Below, in pieces: positions 1-10,543 of a stretch of DNA of 64,000 bases (within the stretch, counting starts at the first letter, position 1; each line of letters opens with the position of its first letter). The notes under the pieces were generated by a model. The model did no database searches. It saw nothing but the letters and a program-made list of their open reading frames with translations, and was not told the DNA's origin. The translations under genes and the position numbers were made by a program. This stretch comes from Methanosarcina flavescens (GTDB lineage: Archaea > Halobacteriota > Methanosarcinia > Methanosarcinales > Methanosarcinaceae). Location of the stretch: NCBI RefSeq assembly GCF_001304615.2, contig NZ_CP032683.1, positions 62,001-126,000 of the forward strand. Direction: 5' to 3'.

Positions 1-2072
1 AAGATTCTGAAGCTGGCATCCTCTTAAAAGAGTTTACTCGAAAGCGTGGGCACCTACCAATTAGAAAACTCATGACTAAAGCTGGAGGCTTAATCCAGAA
101 AATAAAGCCCTGTTTTATGATGAGTCCTCTCTCAGTTGCTCAGTACCTTGACCCAAGCACAACAAAATTTGATGTAATTATTTTTGATGAAGCCAGTCAA
201 GTTAAACCTGAAGATGCAATTGGAGCTTTATTACGTGGAAATCAGGCTGTTGTAATGGGAGATTCTCGTCAGCTTCCCCCAACAAGCTTCTTTGATCATG
301 TTGCTGATACGTTAGATCTTGATCCGGATGAGGACTCAAATTATAAAGATACGGAAAGTATTCTTAATATGTGTAAGAGGAGTTTTCCCTCAAAATCACT
401 TCTCTGGCACTATCGAAGTAGGCATGAATCTTTAATTGCAGTTTCTAATCATGAATTTTATGATAATCGCCTATACATTTATCCCTCTCCTATGCATGAT
501 AGTGAAAATCTTGGATTAAAATTAATACATCTTCCTGAAACCGTATACGACAGAGGTAAAACCGGTACAAATCTTGGAGAGGCGCGTGCAGTTGCAGAAT
601 CGGTTCTTGATCATTACAGGCGTTTTCCATCTAAAAGTATTGGCGTGGGGACTTTCAATACCAAACAACAGCAAGCGATAATAGAGCAAATAGATTTGCT
701 CTTACGTCGGAACCCTGAAATAGAACAATTCTTCACAAATGAAAAAGGGGAGAATTTCTTTGTTAAAAACATTGAGACTATTCAGGGAGACGAAAGGGAT
801 ATCATTTTCATAAGTATAGGTTTTGGGTTTGATTCATACCACAAGTTGTCCCGCAGTTTCGGCGCTCTTAATCAGGAAGGCGGAGAAAGAAGACTTAATG
901 TTTTAATTAGCAGAGCACGTGAAAAGTGTATTGTTTTCTCGAATTTTACAGCAAAAGATCTAAATATTGATGGAAGTGCTTCAGTTGGTTTGAAAGCCCT
1001 AAAAACTTTTCTTGAATATGCAGAAACTAAAAATCTCAATCCAATATCTGGACCTGGCGAAGATAGCGATTCACCATTTGAGGATTCCGTGTACGAATTC
1101 CTGAGAGACAATGGATATGAAGTTCATAAACAGGTTGGATGTGCTGCCTATAGAATTGATCTTGCAATTGTAGATCAGCGTAATCATGGACGTTATCTCA
1201 TTGGAATTGAATGTGATGGTGCACAGTATCATTCTTCACCTGTTGCACGCGATCGTGATAGATTGCGCCAACAAAGATTGGAAGAACTTGGATGGAAAAT
1301 TTACAGGATATGGTCAACAGACTGGTATCGTCATCCAGTAGAAAGTGGGAAAAAGCTATTGGAAGCTATAGAAAACACAAAACTAAGCAAAATGGCTGAA
1401 AAAAGTAGTCAAAAAAATAATTCGGTGACTTATCAGGATAAGATCAGGAATAATGAGAAAACCAATGTGATCAATTGTTTTACATCGCAGAATGAAACAT
1501 TAGGAAAACCTCAAAATGAAATTCAAGAATATAAAATTTGTCCATTGACCGACATTTCAAAAGATTTTTCTGAATTATATGAGTTTCAATTAGAAGAAAT
1601 AATTACAAAGATTGTCAAGTTTGAGGGACCAATCCATTCAGATGAGCTAATTCAACGCATAAAAGTGCACTTTAGAATTGCACGTGTTGGAAACGTAATA
1701 AAAAACAAGATTCAAAGTGCAATTAAATCTGCGGAGAAATCAAAAAAGATATTAGTTAGAGATGATTTTCTTTGGCCAGATTTTGAACCTGATAGTTTAT
1801 TGAGAAAACGTTGCGGAGACACATCAGTAAAAATTGAGTGGATTTGTGATGAGGAAATAACTCAAGCTGTATTTTTTGTCCTTCATAACCAATATTCTAC
1901 TGCTCAGGAGGATCTCATAGTACAGACTGCACGATTCCTTGGGATTAAAGTTATACGAAAAAATGCTAAAGATAAAATCAACAATATAATTGAATCCTTA
2001 ATACAAGATAACCGCCTTACAAAATTACCAAATAATATGATATACTTTAAGGAACTCGTTATTGCTAAGTAA
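1..2072 (+). CDS. SF1 helicase with C-terminal nuclease and DUF3320 domains (5' end outside window)
   Basis: The frame is open to the window edge (first full codon at 3), so this is the C-terminal part of a larger protein. The first ATG, at 72, is internal. Visible Upf1/Dna2-like SF1 helicase motifs are DEASQ (motif II), GDSRQLPP (III), HYRSRHESL (IV), IQGDERD (V) and [10 protein letters not shown] (VI); Walker A must lie upstream. Then comes a Vsr/MTES_1575-like nuclease domain with [21 protein letters not shown] and [17 protein letters not shown], near residues 335-430 counted from that ATG. A DUF3320-like domain ([14 protein letters not shown]) follows near 510-570. Proteins of this architecture are often large DNA-manipulating enzymes found in defence regions; that role is inferred here. 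It is followed by a decayed argG fragment and a DUF4238 gene. Domain calls are by eye. Confidence 0.85.
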   Translation, partial: DSEAGILLKEFTRKRGHLPIRKLMTKAGGLIQKIKPCFMMSPLSVAQYLDPSTTKFDVIIFDEASQVKPEDAIGALLRGNQAVVMGDSRQLPPTSFFDHVADTLDLDPDEDSNYKDTESILNMCKRSFPSKSLLWHYRSRHESLIAVSNHEFYDNRLYIYPSPMHDSENLGLKLIHLPETVYDRGKTGTNLGEARAVAESVLDHYRRFPSKSIGVGTFNTKQQQAIIEQIDLLLRRNPEIEQFFTNEKGENFFVKNIETIQGDERDIIFISIGFGFDSYHKLSRSFGALNQEGGERRLNVLISRAREKCIVFSNFTAKDLNIDGSASVGLKALKTFLEYAETKNLNPISGPGEDSDSPFEDSVYEFLRDNGYEVHKQVGCAAYRIDLAIVDQRNHGRYLIGIECDGAQYHSSPVARDRDRLRQQRLEELGWKIYRIWSTDWYRHPVESGKKLLEAIENTKLSKMAEKSSQKNNSVTYQDKIRNNEKTNVINCFTSQNETLGKPQNEIQEYKICPLTDISKDFSELYEFQLEEIITKIVKFEGPIHSDELIQRIKVHFRIARVGNVIKNKIQSAIKSAEKSKKILVRDDFLWPDFEPDSLLRKRCGDTSVKIEWICDEEITQAVFFVLHNQYSTAQEDLIVQTARFLGIKVIRKNAKDKINNIIESLIQDNRLTKLPNNMIYFKELVIAK

Positions 2073-2110
2073 ATTATTCAGCATTAAACGTATCTCTAGA
2101 AAAAACGAAC

Positions 2111-2203
2111 AAACCAGGTCTTCGGAATAAAGGGCATTTAGAGAGCTGCGGGCAAGGATTGTGAGGATGCCTTTGTAGAGCTTCAGTTTCACTATATGTT
2201 TGT
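2111..2203 (-). pseudogene. Decayed internal fragment of argG
   Basis: These 93 bases align without gaps to 4762-4854 inside the intact argG, in the same orientation, with roughly 88-90% identity over the first 85 bases. They correspond to about codons 332-362 of ArgG. No start, stop or flanking argG sequence remains, and the helicase stop codon lies only about 40 bases away. It is a remnant of a second or displaced argG copy. Confidence 0.85.
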
Positions 2204-2289
2204 AAGATAAAGTAAAGGAATAACTATTTTATAACTCTAAAGAAAGAAAAAAACGTAAGTTTTAAGCAAATTACATATTATGAAGAAGT

Positions 2290-3282
2290 ATGAGCAAATC
2301 AAATGGTCAACAACCTATAAGTCACCATTATGTACCAAAGTTTTATCTTAAACAATTCTCAACAATAAAAAAGAAAGAATATCATATCTATACGCTTGAC
2401 AAATATACAATGAGACATTTTAAGACCAACATTAATAATGTTGCCTGTGAAGATTATTTTTATGATATCATCAAAGGTAAACCGGATTACTTTTATAAAG
2501 AGTTCCTAAATATTCTTAAAGTTGATGAATCTAAGTTGAATAAAGTGTATAAAGAAATTAAAAATTTAAAAGATTTAGCTCAATTGAATGCCGGTGAAGA
2601 ACCCCTGTTTGTTATTTCTCCTGAGCAGTTTTTTAGTGTTCTTGAGACTGAGTTTAGTAAAGTACATAAAAAAGTAATAAACTCAGAGGATTTAGCTCAA
2701 TTGAGTGAGTATGAAAAATTATTGTTTGCTTTATCAGTCTTTTTTCAGTATAGAAGAACTAAAGCACAAAGAGATAATATTAAAAACACTGCTCGTCGAT
2801 TTATAATAGAACGGATAGGAAAAGCAAAATCCGCTAACGAGATCGAAACTTTAGTGCGTTTGCTTTACATGGAAGAGTTGCCACCTTATCTTCATATAAC
2901 AGCTATGATTAGTACTATGGAAATGAATATAAACGTTTTTTTAAGCATGGGTTGGACGTTACATATAAACAAGACTGGTTTGCCTTATTGGACTTCAGAC
3001 AACCCAATTGCAGTAGATAATATAACTGATTTTGATCCATACAAAGAGTGTCAAATCCGAAAAGGATGTAAGATCTACTTTCCCCTAAGCCCAAAAGTTT
3101 GTTTGCTTATTTACGATTTATCTTCATATGAATATCCATCCAAAATATTAGATGATAATCTTCAAAGTGTTATTGACAAAAATAAGTTTCAAGTGAATAA
3201 CTCATTGAGGCACATTTTTTCTCGTGACGACATTTCTCTTACTGAGGAACAAATACAGATCCTCACAACAAAGTGCTTATAA
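2290..3282 (+). CDS. DUF4238 domain protein
   Basis: 330 residues. The N-terminal HHYVPKFYLKQF at about residues 12-23 is the hallmark of the DUF4238 family, whose biochemical function is not known to me. A later TSDNPIAV stretch (about residue 236) and FPLSPK (about 265) also fit the family. There is no signal peptide or membrane segment. Two partly repeated stretches are visible around residues 94-100 and 133-139 (LKDLAQL and SEDLAQL). The gene is AT-rich compared with argG and carB. It lies in the same islet as the helicase-nuclease and the broken HEPN-nuclease, so a defence or mobile-element role is possible but only inferred. The ATG start has only a weak upstream purine stretch (GAAG). 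Confidence 0.8.
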   Translation: MSKSNGQQPISHHYVPKFYLKQFSTIKKKEYHIYTLDKYTMRHFKTNINNVACEDYFYDIIKGKPDYFYKEFLNILKVDESKLNKVYKEIKNLKDLAQLNAGEEPLFVISPEQFFSVLETEFSKVHKKVINSEDLAQLSEYEKLLFALSVFFQYRRTKAQRDNIKNTARRFIIERIGKAKSANEIETLVRLLYMEELPPYLHITAMISTMEMNINVFLSMGWTLHINKTGLPYWTSDNPIAVDNITDFDPYKECQIRKGCKIYFPLSPKVCLLIYDLSSYEYPSKILDDNLQSVIDKNKFQVNNSLRHIFSRDDISLTEEQIQILTTKCL

Positions 3283-3379
3283 CATATCAGGAAGTTCGAA
3301 TTTAGATTAGATTGATTATCATTTTGCCCATGTCTAAATCAGTCGGAAACTTCTTTTATAGTTTCTTTATTATGCAATA

Positions 3380-4349
3380 TCAAGTGAAAAACCTTTCAGG
3401 GAAAATTTCGACTATTTGTTTATTCTCATCAGTTCTTTTAATTTCAACTTTTCTTGTTACCATCTTAGTAAAGTCACTTCCTTTTGGAAGTATAAAGAGT
3501 ATTCCATCCTTTAAATCAGCAGCATCCATATGCAGTAGTAATTGATTTTGACCGACACTTAGTAAATCAGCAACATTTCTTGTTGCTACCTTTATCTCAA
3601 TTAGCAGCGAACTTTCACCTTTTCGGACTAACATATCTGCATATAATTTTCTCTTCCCAGTTGTAATGGAATACTCTGTGATTACTTCGATTTCCGTATC
3701 TGAAGAATCGATATATGCAGCAAGCATGCCTATCATTTCATTATGAAAGTACTGAGGCGTAGAATCGCTTACAGTTTTAGTAAGATTGTTATTGGGAAAA
3801 TCAATTAAAAGTGAACTTATCTGTTCGATAAAAGTTTTATACCGGACTTGTTTTTGTGTAATAATTCCTGATTCTGACAGCCTAATCTTTTCTTGATTAT
3901 ATGCTTTCCTTTCTATCATTTGATTAAGAAGTATATTGAAAAAAGCAGATACGTTTACTATTGCAAGAAATGCTTCTTACTCAGAGAAACATAGTTTATA
4001 ATCGTGTGTTGATGTGTTTCGCCAATCTCGCCTATAATTCTCAAAAAAAGTTAATACTCTTTCCTTTAATATCAAGTCTTTTTGAAAACTCTGCTCTATC
4101 TCATGCGGAGACATTTTATCAGGTTTATTCCCCGTCAGCATTTGATAAGCTTCTTTTAATGAACCTTCGTATGCTTGATTTAATCTATGAATAGCATCTG
4201 TAAAGAGACGATAGTCGTCTTCTTTTTTTTCCATTCTCAAAGTGGCGTTCAGCCATCTCGATGTGTAAACTGACACTTTTCAAACCTTGAATAGCCGATA
4301 TGTCTGAGAAATAATTGCACTTGTCATTTATTAATCTCAATAAATCCAT
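3380..4349 (-). pseudogene. Broken HEPN plus PD-(D/E)XK nuclease-like gene (frameshift and in-frame TAA)
   Basis: Two open stretches (4276-3977 and 3919-3380, minus) are in the same frame and separated only by a TAA at 3979-3977; a CAA-to-TAA change would explain it. Coding continues between them (EAFLAIVNVSAFFNILLNQ). Upstream, coding-like sequence from ATG at 4349 (MDLLRLINDK... to IQGLK) is one base out of frame at the A-run 4280-4277. The N-terminal part carries RNTSTHDY, an R-x4-H motif typical of HEPN RNases. The C-terminal part has YADMLV followed by LLIEIKVA, a D...ExK pattern of PD-(D/E)XK nucleases. An intact version would be about 320 residues. It lies downstream of argG on the same strand. 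Short functional products from each half cannot be excluded. Confidence 0.75.
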
Positions 4350-4663
4350 AAAATCATCTTTTAGGCAAAGTGATCTTAATAATAATTATCTTAAAGATTA
4401 GTTTTAAAATGTTTTTTGTGAATATAGTTTTATTCATTTGACCAATCAATTTTTATTATTTATTAAGAAAAAGCCGGTCTCCTTCGTCGACCGTTGAGAA
4501 CTCGGGGTCTAAAATCCGATTCAAAAAAAGGTTATCTATCTATTAAGCAAATCAAACTGTGCGCTCTCCGAACAGTCAAGATAAGAAACAACGATTGGAG
4601 ATAATAAAAACTCAATAAAAAAGAGTAGTCCATTCCTCTAAAAGGAACAGACAAAACCTAAAT
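4350..4663. other. AT-rich spacer between argG and the broken HEPN gene
   Basis: No convincing ORF. A GC-richer patch at 4470-4530 looks unlike its surroundings and may be a remnant of another gene, but I could not identify it. Confidence 0.5.
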
Positions 4664-5848
4664 TTACCTATCCATCACTTTCCTGTACATCCTCGCCTGG
4701 AACCCGTGATACTTCGCAAACCCTTCTGCATCCTTCTGGTCAATGGTCTTGCTGTCAAACGAAACCAGATCCTCGGAATACAGGGCATTTGGCGAACTGC
4801 GGGCAAGGATTGTGAGGGCGCCTTTGTAGAGCTTCACTTTTACTGTGCCTGTGACCCTTTCCTGGGATTTGTCGATAAAGGCGTTGAGGTCGGCAAAAAG
4901 GGGGTCGTCCACCAGGCCGGCGTATGCCATTTCGGACCACTGGTCGTCGACGATCTTCTTGAATTTTAGTTCGCTGCGGGTCAGGACGAGTTTTTCGAGG
5001 TCGGCGTGGGCTGCGAGGAGGACGGTTGCAGCGGGGTGCTCGTAGTTTTCGCGGGCTTTTAAGCCCAGCACGCGGTCTTCTATCATATCGGTTCTTCCGA
5101 CGCCGTTTTCGCCTGCGATGGCATTCAGCTTCTTTATAAGGTCGTAGCCGCTGAGTTTTTCGCCGTCAAGGGAGACTGGAACGCCGGCTTCAAAGCCGAT
5201 CTCAATAATCCTGGGCTGGTCAGGGGCTTTTTCAGGAGAGTTTGTCCACTCGTAGATTTCCTCTGGCGGGACAAAAGAGGGGTCTTCAAGCCTGCCGCCT
5301 TCGATGCTGCGGCTCCAGATGTTTTCGTCAACGCTCCAGGGCTTGGATTTTGTGGCTTCCACTGGGATTCCGTGCTCTTTTGCGTACTCAATTTCCCACT
5401 CGCGAGTCAGGTTCATATCCCGCATTGGGGCGATTACTTCCATATCGGTCTGGCGGAAAACGGCTTCGAAGCGGAGTTGGTCATTGCCTTTTCCCGTGCA
5501 GCCATGCGCAAGGGCAACTGCACCTTCTTTTCTGGCAGTTTCAACTACTTTTTTCGCAATCAGGGGTCGGGCAACCGATGTGCCCATAACATAGCCTTCG
5601 TAGCTTCCGTTGGCTTTGATCAGGGGGAAGATGTAGTCTCTTATGAACTCTTCCTTTGCATCTATTGTGTAATGCTTGTCGCTGATCTTCTCGGCTTTTA
5701 TGTTTGCCTTTTTAATTTCCTCTTCAGGCTGGCCTACATCTACCGAGATTGTAATTACTTCGTCGTACCCGTACTTTTCCTTGAGGATGGGGATGCACAC
5801 CGAGGTGTCAAGCCCTCCTGAATATGCAAGTGCAACTTTTTTTGCCAT
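4664..5848 (-). CDS. argG: Argininosuccinate synthase
   Basis: 394 residues, full family length. The enzyme condenses citrulline and aspartate with ATP to argininosuccinate in the last steps of arginine synthesis, in the cytoplasm. The N-terminal ATP-pyrophosphatase loop SGGLDTS is at residues 10-16. Further family segments are [13 protein letters not shown] and [17 protein letters not shown]. The ATG start is preceded by AAGGGG at suitable distance. It is on the same strand as carAB but separated from carB by 283 bases and a terminator-like hairpin, so it probably has its own promoter. Its 3' part has a decayed copy at 2111-2203. Confidence 0.97.
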   Translation of the reverse strand: MAKKVALAYSGGLDTSVCIPILKEKYGYDEVITISVDVGQPEEEIKKANIKAEKISDKHYTIDAKEEFIRDYIFPLIKANGSYEGYVMGTSVARPLIAKKVVETARKEGAVALAHGCTGKGNDQLRFEAVFRQTDMEVIAPMRDMNLTREWEIEYAKEHGIPVEATKSKPWSVDENIWSRSIEGGRLEDPSFVPPEEIYEWTNSPEKAPDQPRIIEIGFEAGVPVSLDGEKLSGYDLIKKLNAIAGENGVGRTDMIEDRVLGLKARENYEHPAATVLLAAHADLEKLVLTRSELKFKKIVDDQWSEMAYAGLVDDPLFADLNAFIDKSQERVTGTVKVKLYKGALTILARSSPNALYSEDLVSFDSKTIDQKDAEGFAKYHGFQARMYRKVMDR

Positions 5849-6009
5849 GCTTTTATTACCCCTTTACTTATGGATTAGACAAATAAGAGTGGTGAATGAC
5901 TTTGAGTGATGAGCGACCTGAAACAGATCTAATGGGATGAGTAAGATCTAATAAGATTGAATAAGATTGGACAAAATTCAATAAGCCTGATAGTCAAAAC
6001 AAAATATAT

Positions 6010-6033
6010 AAAGATGGCTGACATGCCATCTTT
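6010..6033 (-). terminator. Hairpin downstream of carB
   Basis: A perfect 9-bp inverted repeat (AAAGATGGC / GCCATCTTT) with a 6-base loop lies about 100 bases after the carB stop. On the minus strand it is followed by an A/T-rich run, so it could end the carAB transcript. It could also be a site in the argG promoter region. Confidence 0.5.
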
Positions 6034-6131
6034 TCTGGTTCAGATATTTACGTAGAACTTTGGTTCGGAAATTTCCTAATTATTTTTGTTCTTTGCGGCT
6101 TTTACTCTATTCTTTCTGGCTTTCACCGGTT

Positions 6132-9100
6132 TTACTCGATCTTTGCCGATTCAGCTTCGCTTTTCTGGTCCAGCCCCAGTTCGGCTTTGCTGAACTGTTC
6201 CATCTCGCTGTGGTATTCGTTGATGGATTTAATCGTAAGATCCCGTCCTTTCTTCATGGTCTCGATGGCATCGGCTGCAGCAATGGCTGCCTGCATTGTG
6301 GTGATGTACGGAACCTTGAAATCCACGGCTGCCCGCCTGATTCTTGAGCCGTCCTTACGGGATTGTCTGCTTGTTGGGGTATTGATGATAAGGTCAACAT
6401 CGTCCCTGCGCATCATATCTATAACATTCGGGCTTCCGTCGTGAACTTTCTTTACCACGTCCATGAAGATTCCGTGCTTTGCAAGATGCTTAACAGTTCC
6501 CTCCGTGCCCATAAGTTCAAGCCCTGCTGCCTGCAGTTTCCTTGCAACGCCTACGAGTTCGGTTTTATCGGCATTCCTTATTGATAGGAAAACTTTTCCA
6601 GTAAGGGGCAGCAGGTTGTCAGCTGCAAGTTCAGCCTTATAGTATGCCCTTCCGAAGTCATAGTCAATACCCATGACCTCGCCAGTACTTTTCATTTCTG
6701 GCCCGAGAATAGGGTCTGCGCCTGGCAATTTATCGAAAGGTAGAAGGACTTCTTTAATCGAGACATGTTTGGGTTTTGGCTCGTCGGTGTAGCCCAGGCT
6801 CTTTAAGCTGTGCCCTACAATAACTTTGGCTGCAATCTTTGCAAGCGGAATTCCCACGGCTTTTGAAACAAAGGGAATTGTCCTGCTTGAGCGGGGATTT
6901 GCTTCAAGCACAAAAACCTTCCCGTCTTTTTCTGCCATCTGGATATTGATCAGGCCTTTGACCTTGAGACCAAGAGCTACTTTACGTGTATAATCCCTGA
7001 CCTGGGCAAGCACCTCAGGTGAGAGGGTCTGCGGAGGAATTACACAGGCAGAATCTCCGGAGTGTACGCCTGCTTCTTCAATGTGCTCCATGATTGCACC
7101 AATAAGCACATCTTCCTGGTCGCAGACTGCATCGACGTCGATTTCGCTGGCTGCCTCAAGGAAATCGTCAATAAGGATCGGGTGTTCGGGCGAGACCCTT
7201 ACTGCCTCTCTCATATAGCGTTCAAGGTCTATCTCGTCATACACGATTTCCATTGCCCGCCCGCCCAGTACGTAAGATGGGCGCACAAGCACAGGGAAAC
7301 CGATCCGCTTTGCAACCTCGATTGCCTCTTTCTGGGAAGTTGCATAGCCGCCTTCAGGCTGCGGAATGCCGAGCTTCTGCATAAGGAGATAAAACTTTTC
7401 CCTGTCTTCGGCAAGGTCCATATCCTCAGGATCAGTGCCCAGGATTATGGTATCAAGGTCTGTCCTGCGCTTTAATTCCTGCTTGAGGGGCAGTGCAAGG
7501 TTCACCGAGGTCTGCCCTCCGAACTGCACAAGCACTCCATCAGGCCTTTCACGCTCGATTACGTTCATTACGTGTTCCAGGGTCAGCGGCTCAAAAAAGA
7601 GCTTGTCCGATGTATCGAAGTCTGTAGATACAGTCTCGGGATTGTTGTTGATGATAAGAGTCTCTATGCCTTCTTCCCTAAGCGCAGTGACGGCATGGAC
7701 GGTACAATAGTCGAATTCGATTCCCTGTCCTATCCTGATGGGGCCTGCTCCGAGGATAAGAATTTTCTTCCTGTCTGTCGGGTTTGTCTCGCAGGTGTCC
7801 TCGTAAGTAGAGTAGTAATAGGGAGTAGCTGCCTCGAATTCGGCTGCACAGGTATCCACCATCTTGAAAGTAGCCAGAATTCCTGCTTCATGCCTGAAGT
7901 CGCTGATTTCCTCTCTTGTTCTGCCGGTCAGTTCGGCAAGCCGGGTATCCGGGAAACCCATTCTTTTTGCTTCGCGCAGGAGTTCAGGTGTAAGTTCTTC
8001 CTTCCTGATGCGCTTTTCCATTTCCACGATCCCTTTCATTTTCGAGATGAAGAAAGGATTAATGCTCGAAAGTTCGGCAATTTCCTTTATCGACATGCCT
8101 CGCTCAAGCGCATGGTAGATAACAAAAAGACGTTCGCTTGTAGGGGTCTTGAGGAGGGTTTTGATCTCAGGCTCTTCCCATTGTTTTATCCCCAACTGAG
8201 AGTCAATATCGAGAGACTTGAAAGCCTTCAGCAGGGACTCCTCAATTGTCCTGCCGATTGCCATGACTTCACCTGTACTTTTCATGGCTGTTGTCAGGGT
8301 CTTGTCTGCAGTTTTGAACTTATCAAAAGGCCACCTGGGAATCTTTGTGATTACGTAGTCCAGAGCCGGTTCAAAAGAAGCAGGTGTGCTCTTGGTAACG
8401 TTATTTATGATTTCATCAAGTGTCATTCCGATTGCGATTTTTGCGGTTACGCGAGCAATCGGGTAGCCTGTTGCCTTTGATGCGAGGGCTGATGACCTTG
8501 ATACCCTGGGATTTACCTCAACAACACGGTAATCGCCTTCTTTTAAGGCATACTGGATATTGCACCCACCTTCGATCTTTAGGGCCCGGATAATCTTGAT
8601 TGAGGCGCTCCTGAGCATCTGGTGCTCGGCATCGCTCAGGGTCTGGGAAGGGGCAACAACTGCCGATTCGCCGGTGTGAACACCCATAGGGTCAATGTTT
8701 TCCATGTTACAGATTACGATACAGGTATCGTTCGAATCTCGCATGACCTCGTACTCGACCTCTGCCCAGCCGAGCACGCTTTCTTCAATAAGCACCTGGG
8801 AAATCCGGCTGCGTCTGAGCCCGCGTTCCGTAATTTCAAGCAGTTCCTCTTTTGTGCGGGCAATTCCGCCTCCTGCACCGCCAAGGGTATAAGCCGGGCG
8901 GACAATGAGCGGAAGACCGAGTTCTTCAACAACTTCTTCGGCTTCTTTTAAGGAGTGGACTGCCCTGCTCAAGGGCACTTTTTCCCCTATCCTGAGCATG
9001 GTCTCTTTGAAGAGTTCCCTATCTTCCGTGTTTTTAATAGCTTCGACAGGAGTCCCGAGAATCTGAACTCCATATTTTTCAAAAACGCCCATTTCTGCAA

Positions 9101-9404
9101 GTTCACTGGTAATATTGAGGCCAGTTTGTCCTCCAATACCTGCAATAATCCCATCAGGGCGTTCTTTTTCTATAATCTTTTCTATTATCCTTGCATCAAG
9201 GGGTTCAATATAGACCGAATCCGCCATTTCGGGGTCGGTCATTATGGTTGCAGGGTTTGAGTTTACAAGTACAACCTTTACCCCTTCTTCTTTCAAGGAC
9301 CTGCATGCCTGGCTGCCTGAGAAGTCGAATTCTGCAGCCTGTCCTATAGTAATTGGCCCTGAACCTATAAGCAGAACCTTCTTAATGTCCTCGCGCTTAG
9401 GCAT
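6132..9404 (-). CDS. carB: Carbamoyl-phosphate synthase, large subunit
   Basis: 1090 residues, the usual length. It makes carbamoyl phosphate from bicarbonate, ATP and the ammonia delivered by CarA, for arginine and pyrimidine synthesis. The two homologous halves are plain: N-terminal KVLLIGSGPITIGQAAEFDFSG and second-half ILILGAGPIRIGQGIEFDY (about residue 550), each starting an ATP-grasp unit, with VEVNPRVSRSSALASKATG and VLEANPRSSRTIPFVSKA marking the two active sites. The C-terminal MGS-like allosteric domain (about 930-1070) includes INTPTSRQSRKDG. The ATG overlaps the carA stop by one base (TAATG), giving translational coupling. Long open frames on the other strand here are shadows. Confidence 0.98.
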   Translation of the reverse strand: MPKREDIKKVLLIGSGPITIGQAAEFDFSGSQACRSLKEEGVKVVLVNSNPATIMTDPEMADSVYIEPLDARIIEKIIEKERPDGIIAGIGGQTGLNITSELAEMGVFEKYGVQILGTPVEAIKNTEDRELFKETMLRIGEKVPLSRAVHSLKEAEEVVEELGLPLIVRPAYTLGGAGGGIARTKEELLEITERGLRRSRISQVLIEESVLGWAEVEYEVMRDSNDTCIVICNMENIDPMGVHTGESAVVAPSQTLSDAEHQMLRSASIKIIRALKIEGGCNIQYALKEGDYRVVEVNPRVSRSSALASKATGYPIARVTAKIAIGMTLDEIINNVTKSTPASFEPALDYVITKIPRWPFDKFKTADKTLTTAMKSTGEVMAIGRTIEESLLKAFKSLDIDSQLGIKQWEEPEIKTLLKTPTSERLFVIYHALERGMSIKEIAELSSINPFFISKMKGIVEMEKRIRKEELTPELLREAKRMGFPDTRLAELTGRTREEISDFRHEAGILATFKMVDTCAAEFEAATPYYYSTYEDTCETNPTDRKKILILGAGPIRIGQGIEFDYCTVHAVTALREEGIETLIINNNPETVSTDFDTSDKLFFEPLTLEHVMNVIERERPDGVLVQFGGQTSVNLALPLKQELKRRTDLDTIILGTDPEDMDLAEDREKFYLLMQKLGIPQPEGGYATSQKEAIEVAKRIGFPVLVRPSYVLGGRAMEIVYDEIDLERYMREAVRVSPEHPILIDDFLEAASEIDVDAVCDQEDVLIGAIMEHIEEAGVHSGDSACVIPPQTLSPEVLAQVRDYTRKVALGLKVKGLINIQMAEKDGKVFVLEANPRSSRTIPFVSKAVGIPLAKIAAKVIVGHSLKSLGYTDEPKPKHVSIKEVLLPFDKLPGADPILGPEMKSTGEVMGIDYDFGRAYYKAELAADNLLPLTGKVFLSIRNADKTELVGVARKLQAAGLELMGTEGTVKHLAKHGIFMDVVKKVHDGSPNVIDMMRRDDVDLIINTPTSRQSRKDGSRIRRAAVDFKVPYITTMQAAIAAADAIETMKKGRDLTIKSINEYHSEMEQFSKAELGLDQKSEAESAKIE

Positions 9405-10510
9405 TAAGCTTCACCTCCAAGAACCTTTACAACCTTACCAAAGAACGTTCCCTCAGTATCCAATGGCCCTGCCTGAGCTTCAGGGTGGAACTGCACGCTG
9501 AAAATGTCCAGGTTTTTATGGGAAACCCCTTCTACGGTTCTGTCGTTTGCGTTCAGGTACCTTACATTGAGCCCTGTCCCATCAAGGGAATCTGCATCAA
9601 CTGCATACCCGTGGTTCTGGGAGGTTATGAAAATCCTGTTTTCAACCAGATCCTTTACAGGCTGGTTTCCTCCTCTGTGCCCGAATTTCAATTTATAAGT
9701 CCTAGCTCCCATAGCAAGCGAGATAATCTGGTGCCCAAAACAGATTCCGCAGACCGGAATCGTGCCTACAAAAGCCTTTACGGCATTAATCGCGTCCTTT
9801 GCTTTTTCAGGATTGCCTGGTCCGTTTGAGATGATAAGGATATCCGGTTCATGGCTTGCAATTTCTGCGGGTTTTGCAGTTGCAGGAACCAATGTAAGGT
9901 CAATTCCCCGGTTGTGCAGATTATTTATAATACTGCGTTTTATCCCGAGGTCAACCACAACCGCATGTTTACGTTTGCTTATGCCTTTCCAGGCGCCTTC
10001 AGCTCCGGGTATGAAGTGCGGTTCTTTGCAGGTCACAAGGGAAATAAGTTCCTCGTCCGTGATCTGTGGAAGGTCTCTTGCTATATTGACAGCTTCTTCC
10101 CCATCATCACTGCCAGTGATAAGGGCTGCTCGCATAGTTCCGCGTTCTCTCGCTCCAATGGTGAGCATCCGGGTGTCCACACCTTCAATTCCTGGCTTTC
10201 CTTCATCCTCTAAAAATTTGTGGATAGAACGGGTGGATTTGTAATGATAGGGCTTTTTGCAGGCCTCCCTTACAACAAGCCCTTCTGCATGGATATTATC
10301 GGACTGGACGCGCTCCCCGCTGACACCATAGTTTCCGATAAGGGGGTAAGTAAACATTAAAATCTGACCCTTGTAGGAAGGATCTGTTAGAGCCTCCTCA
10401 TATCCTGTGAATTGAGTGGTAAAAACAAGTTCGCCGCAAGCTGTGCCTTCGGCACCAAAACCGGTGCCCTTAATAATTGTTCCGTCTTCTAAGCCTAGTA
10501 CTGCTTTCAT
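9404..10510 (-). CDS. carA: Carbamoyl-phosphate synthase, small (glutaminase) subunit
   Basis: About 368 residues. It hydrolyses glutamine and channels ammonia to CarB. The N-terminal CPSase_sm domain starts MKAVLGLEDGTIIKG, and the class I glutamine amidotransferase domain follows with catalytic Cys in PVCGICFGHQ and the His/Glu pair in VQFHPEA. The frame can be extended to a start at 10543, but ATG at 10510 is preferred because it begins the conserved family N-terminus and has an AGG-containing upstream sequence. It is the first gene of the carAB operon. Confidence 0.95.
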   Translation of the reverse strand: MKAVLGLEDGTIIKGTGFGAEGTACGELVFTTQFTGYEEALTDPSYKGQILMFTYPLIGNYGVSGERVQSDNIHAEGLVVREACKKPYHYKSTRSIHKFLEDEGKPGIEGVDTRMLTIGARERGTMRAALITGSDDGEEAVNIARDLPQITDEELISLVTCKEPHFIPGAEGAWKGISKRKHAVVVDLGIKRSIINNLHNRGIDLTLVPATAKPAEIASHEPDILIISNGPGNPEKAKDAINAVKAFVGTIPVCGICFGHQIISLAMGARTYKLKFGHRGGNQPVKDLVENRIFITSQNHGYAVDADSLDGTGLNVRYLNANDRTVEGVSHKNLDIFSVQFHPEAQAGPLDTEGTFFGKVVKVLGGEA

Positions 10511-10543
10511 CATCTGAACCTGCGAGTAAATGTAATAAGACAT

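Noticed and set aside
3977-3979. Pyrrolysine readthrough of the stop in the HEPN gene
   Set aside because: The codon is TAA; pyrrolysine uses TAG.
4470-4530. tRNA remnant or attachment site near argG
   Set aside because: The patch is GC-richer, but I could not fold a cloverleaf or match the usual tRNA arms.
7572-8480. 302-codon plus-strand open frame
   Set aside because: It lies wholly inside carB on the other strand, has no family features and reads as a shadow of GC-rich codons.
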